Below, one piece after another: positions 32,172 through 34,054 of a stretch of 34,054 nt of DNA. The notes beneath the pieces were generated by a model, which did no database searches, was not told where the DNA came from, and saw only the letters and a list, made by a program, of their open reading frames with translations. The number at the start of each line of letters is the position of its first letter. Positions within the stretch are counted from its first letter, which is position 1. The position numbers were made by a program, and so were the translations under genes. Source of the stretch: Lingula anatina. Its lineage: Eukaryota > Brachiopoda > Lingulata > Lingulida > Lingulidae. Location: the NCBI RefSeq assembly GCF_001039355.2, contig NW_019773631.1:11388-45441 (forward strand), read 5' to 3'.

Positions 32172-32450
32172 CTATAGTACAATACACCAAATTAAATGAC
32201 TTTCTGACCGATATTTCAGAATGTGATTCAGCATACATGTATTTTTACAGTGACAGATAAAAGTTTTTTTCTAAATATTTTTTCTTTATTTCTATTTACA
32301 GAGGCAGTTAGGTCGCATCATTCAAACAATGTCTCTGAAGACATTTTTAGATCTCATGTTAAAAATTTTCTGAACGGATCGCAAGACAGGAATGGCAGAA
32401 GAAGGAAAAGAGCTATGAAAGATCTAATTTAAATTATTTGGCTAATTATT
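32172..32450 (+). repeat. Duplicated segment, right copy, carrying an exon
   Basis: This matches 24883-25157. Its exon 32302-32432 is the same length (131 nt) with the same acceptor and a TAA stop, reading AVRSHHSNNVSEDIFRSHV, then KNFLNG and NGRRRKR. It directly follows the Harbinger remnant and ends where a different (hAT-like) sequence begins. Confidence 0.75.
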
Positions 32451-32700
32451 CTGTCTTTGATGAGAATTATGGCTTACCACAAGAGAACATTATTGGATTA
32501 ACATCAGATGGCACTAGCAACATGACTGGGAAATGGAAAGCGGTAATGTTGCCCTATTCAAAAAGGACCACTCTCAAAAGTTACCATGGCAACATTGTCC
32601 TGCCCAACATCTCAAGCTGGGCCAGCTTTCATGAAGCGTTTCATAATTTGTGCATTCGCTGTAGTTTGCCCACTTGCGCTAAATTTTTTAAAATAACTTT
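32451..32700 (+). pseudogene. hAT-like transposase fragment
   Basis: An open frame from 32438 reads FDENYGLPQENIIGLTSDG, then TSNMTGKWK. '(I/L)xGxxSDGaxNMtGk' is the RNase-H-fold block around a catalytic Asp in hAT-type and related (ZMYM/DUF4371-like) transposases. The rest (SYHGNIVLPNISSWASFHEA) is not clearly placed. The fragment is too short to be active. Confidence 0.5.
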
Positions 32701-33024
32701 CACGAAACCATTTCCAATTTTCTTCGCTAAGAGCACATGCCGTTGTGACCGAAGAAACACTGTAATCTTGAAACCCAACTATTTGGGTGGAGGAGGCAAG
32801 AAATATAACAACAAATACTCATGTTCAACTGCTCCATGTTCATGTGCACAGTTATCACAATGGAGGAGCTGACAGGGTTTTTCAAAGAAGAGTCAGTTTC
32901 CCGACAAAGAAATAGATATTTTCACAAATGTGTGATTTTTTTATTCCTAAAAACTGAGGAAAGTTGAAATAAATAAATAAATTAGTGTGATTTATATAGG
33001 CATATATTATATTTTTTAAATCAG

Positions 33025-33180
33025 GATCAACAGTGTTTACCTGCATGTGAGGAAATTTTCTGAAGCGAGGAAAAAGTGGTACGACTACTCTATAGTGGTA
33101 CTAAAAGAAAAGAAGCAGAAAGAAGGAAGGAGATGAGGAGGACTGGGGGAGGGCCAGAACCTCCACAGCTTACACATATT
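33025..33180 (+). pseudogene. Harbinger Myb/SANT-like partner protein, frameshifted fragment
   Basis: VRKFSEARKKWYDY ends near 33090. After a frameshift the reading continues GTKRKEAERRKEMRRTGGGP, then EPPQLT. This is the end of the Myb/SANT-like domain and the conserved RRTGGGPxPPxL box of the DNA-binding ORF2 of PIF/Harbinger elements (also in cellular MSANTD-type proteins). With the transposase remnant upstream in the same orientation it likely belonged to the same element. Confidence 0.6.
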
Positions 33181-34054
33181 AACCTACTTCTGTACTTTGG
33201 TGAAATCATTCGGTTTTGTTACTCCTGTTTAAACCATTTTTGTTTACTGTCCAATTTAGCACTGTTAAGATTGGAGGATTAAGTAAAGTTTTATGTATTT
33301 TCACAGATGCAGGTAGATCGAGAGCTACAGAGGCTGAACTAGACACATGTATCAGATTGTGGCTATAAAGAATCCGCATGATAGGGATGGTGGCAGAAAA
33401 TTTAGGGCCATTAAAAACATACATAGGAACCGTTTCCTTATGTGTCATACTATCTAGCTATCCATACCAGGGGCTGGTCAATAGGAAACTATTCAATTAA
33501 GCACATTTGTAACATTTTTCATTCTGTTCAGGCTGATTTCTATTACTGTTTTCAACTACACCACATAGCTGATCTGAACCAAGGTATTTCCAGAACTGGT
33601 AGTAACCATTTCATATAAGGAGGGTCTGTTGTCAACATTGCTAAGCACCCTTACAGTAGTATTGCATTTGACAAAGCACACAAAATCTGCATTAAAAATG
33701 ATATAAATTAAGAAAATAACTAGAGGATCAGAGAGGCGATACCGCCTCCGAATATTGTACCACCAGCTGGAGCAAGCGCATTCGTATAGACTCCCACATA
33801 CACAAAATAAGGGACACAGCCACCAGTCTTTTACTTGACAAGCTGTAAAAATGCAATCAACAAGAATTTTCAAAATATGCAAAAAAACATATCAAAAGTT
33901 CATCAAAAGGTAGGTGAAAGGTCAATTTCACAGTAAGATTGCCAGTGTATGACTTCCTATTCTAGTAAGATTGCCAGTGTATGACTTCCTATTCTAGTTC
34001 AATAGTAACTATGGACCTATCTCTGCCAGTTTTGGATATGAAAGGGATGCAAAA
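33181..34054. other. Unassigned end of window
   Basis: No gene that I can support. The tandem duplication at 33932-33995 is the only clear structure. Confidence 0.4.
33932..33995. repeat. 32-bp exact tandem duplication
   Basis: AGTAAGATTGCCAGTGTATG plus 12 bases occurs at 33932-33963 and again at 33964-33995 without mismatch. Confidence 0.9.

Overview
The window looks like nuclear DNA from an animal. It is AT-rich, has spliced exons with canonical GT/AG borders, and is dense in decayed transposons: a CR1/L2-like LINE, an L1/Tx1-like LINE, BEL/Pao, LTR retrotransposons, PIF/Harbinger, hAT-like fragments and MITEs. This mix fits a non-mammalian metazoan, most likely an aquatic invertebrate, but I cannot name the species. 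There is no bacterial or organellar gene content.

Layout. (1) 1-3000: AT-rich with no recognisable gene; part may be 3' UTR of the minus-strand gene that follows. (2) 3001-4648, minus strand: small spliced exons that appear to lie on one transcript and encode two short ORFs in series. The first is a Cys-containing peptide; the second is a signal peptide plus an EGF-like module. (3) About 4880-11050: a compound satellite, with about 21 copies of a ~193-bp monomer interspersed with six ~400-bp 'B' blocks. (4) 11199-11749: a 62-bp minisatellite running into a 391-bp assembly gap. (5) 12060-15790: a broken LINE with nested insertions (an L1-like fragment, a 250-bp Harbinger-type MITE, a small foldback). 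(6) 15931-16420: a BEL/Pao pol fragment. (7) 16967-17558: an LTR plus primer-binding site, directly followed by a two-exon gene (17673-18269). (8) 19201-19803: a MITE with long inverted arms and a 5-bp target duplication. (9) 20966-22331: a three-exon HARBI1-type transposase pseudogene. (10) 24196-27280: LTR pieces, an exact 70-bp-period repeat, and a segment duplicated again near 32.2-32.4 kb. (11) 28447-30024: a long open reading frame for a replication initiator with an HUH-type nickase end and an SF3 helicase (parvovirus NS1 / small-DNA-virus Rep type), with a solo LTR inserted in its 3' end. (12) 31036-33180: a second Harbinger copy (transposase remnant plus Myb/SANT partner) and a hAT-like fragment.

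The main points of interest are the Rep/NS1-like ORF, which is open over about 500 codons amid decayed DNA. A solo LTR with a clean GTAT duplication supplies its last 13 codons. Others are the apparent two-ORF transcript at 3-4.6 kb, the A/B compound satellite, and three copies of one exon type that all keep the same phase-1 intron border.
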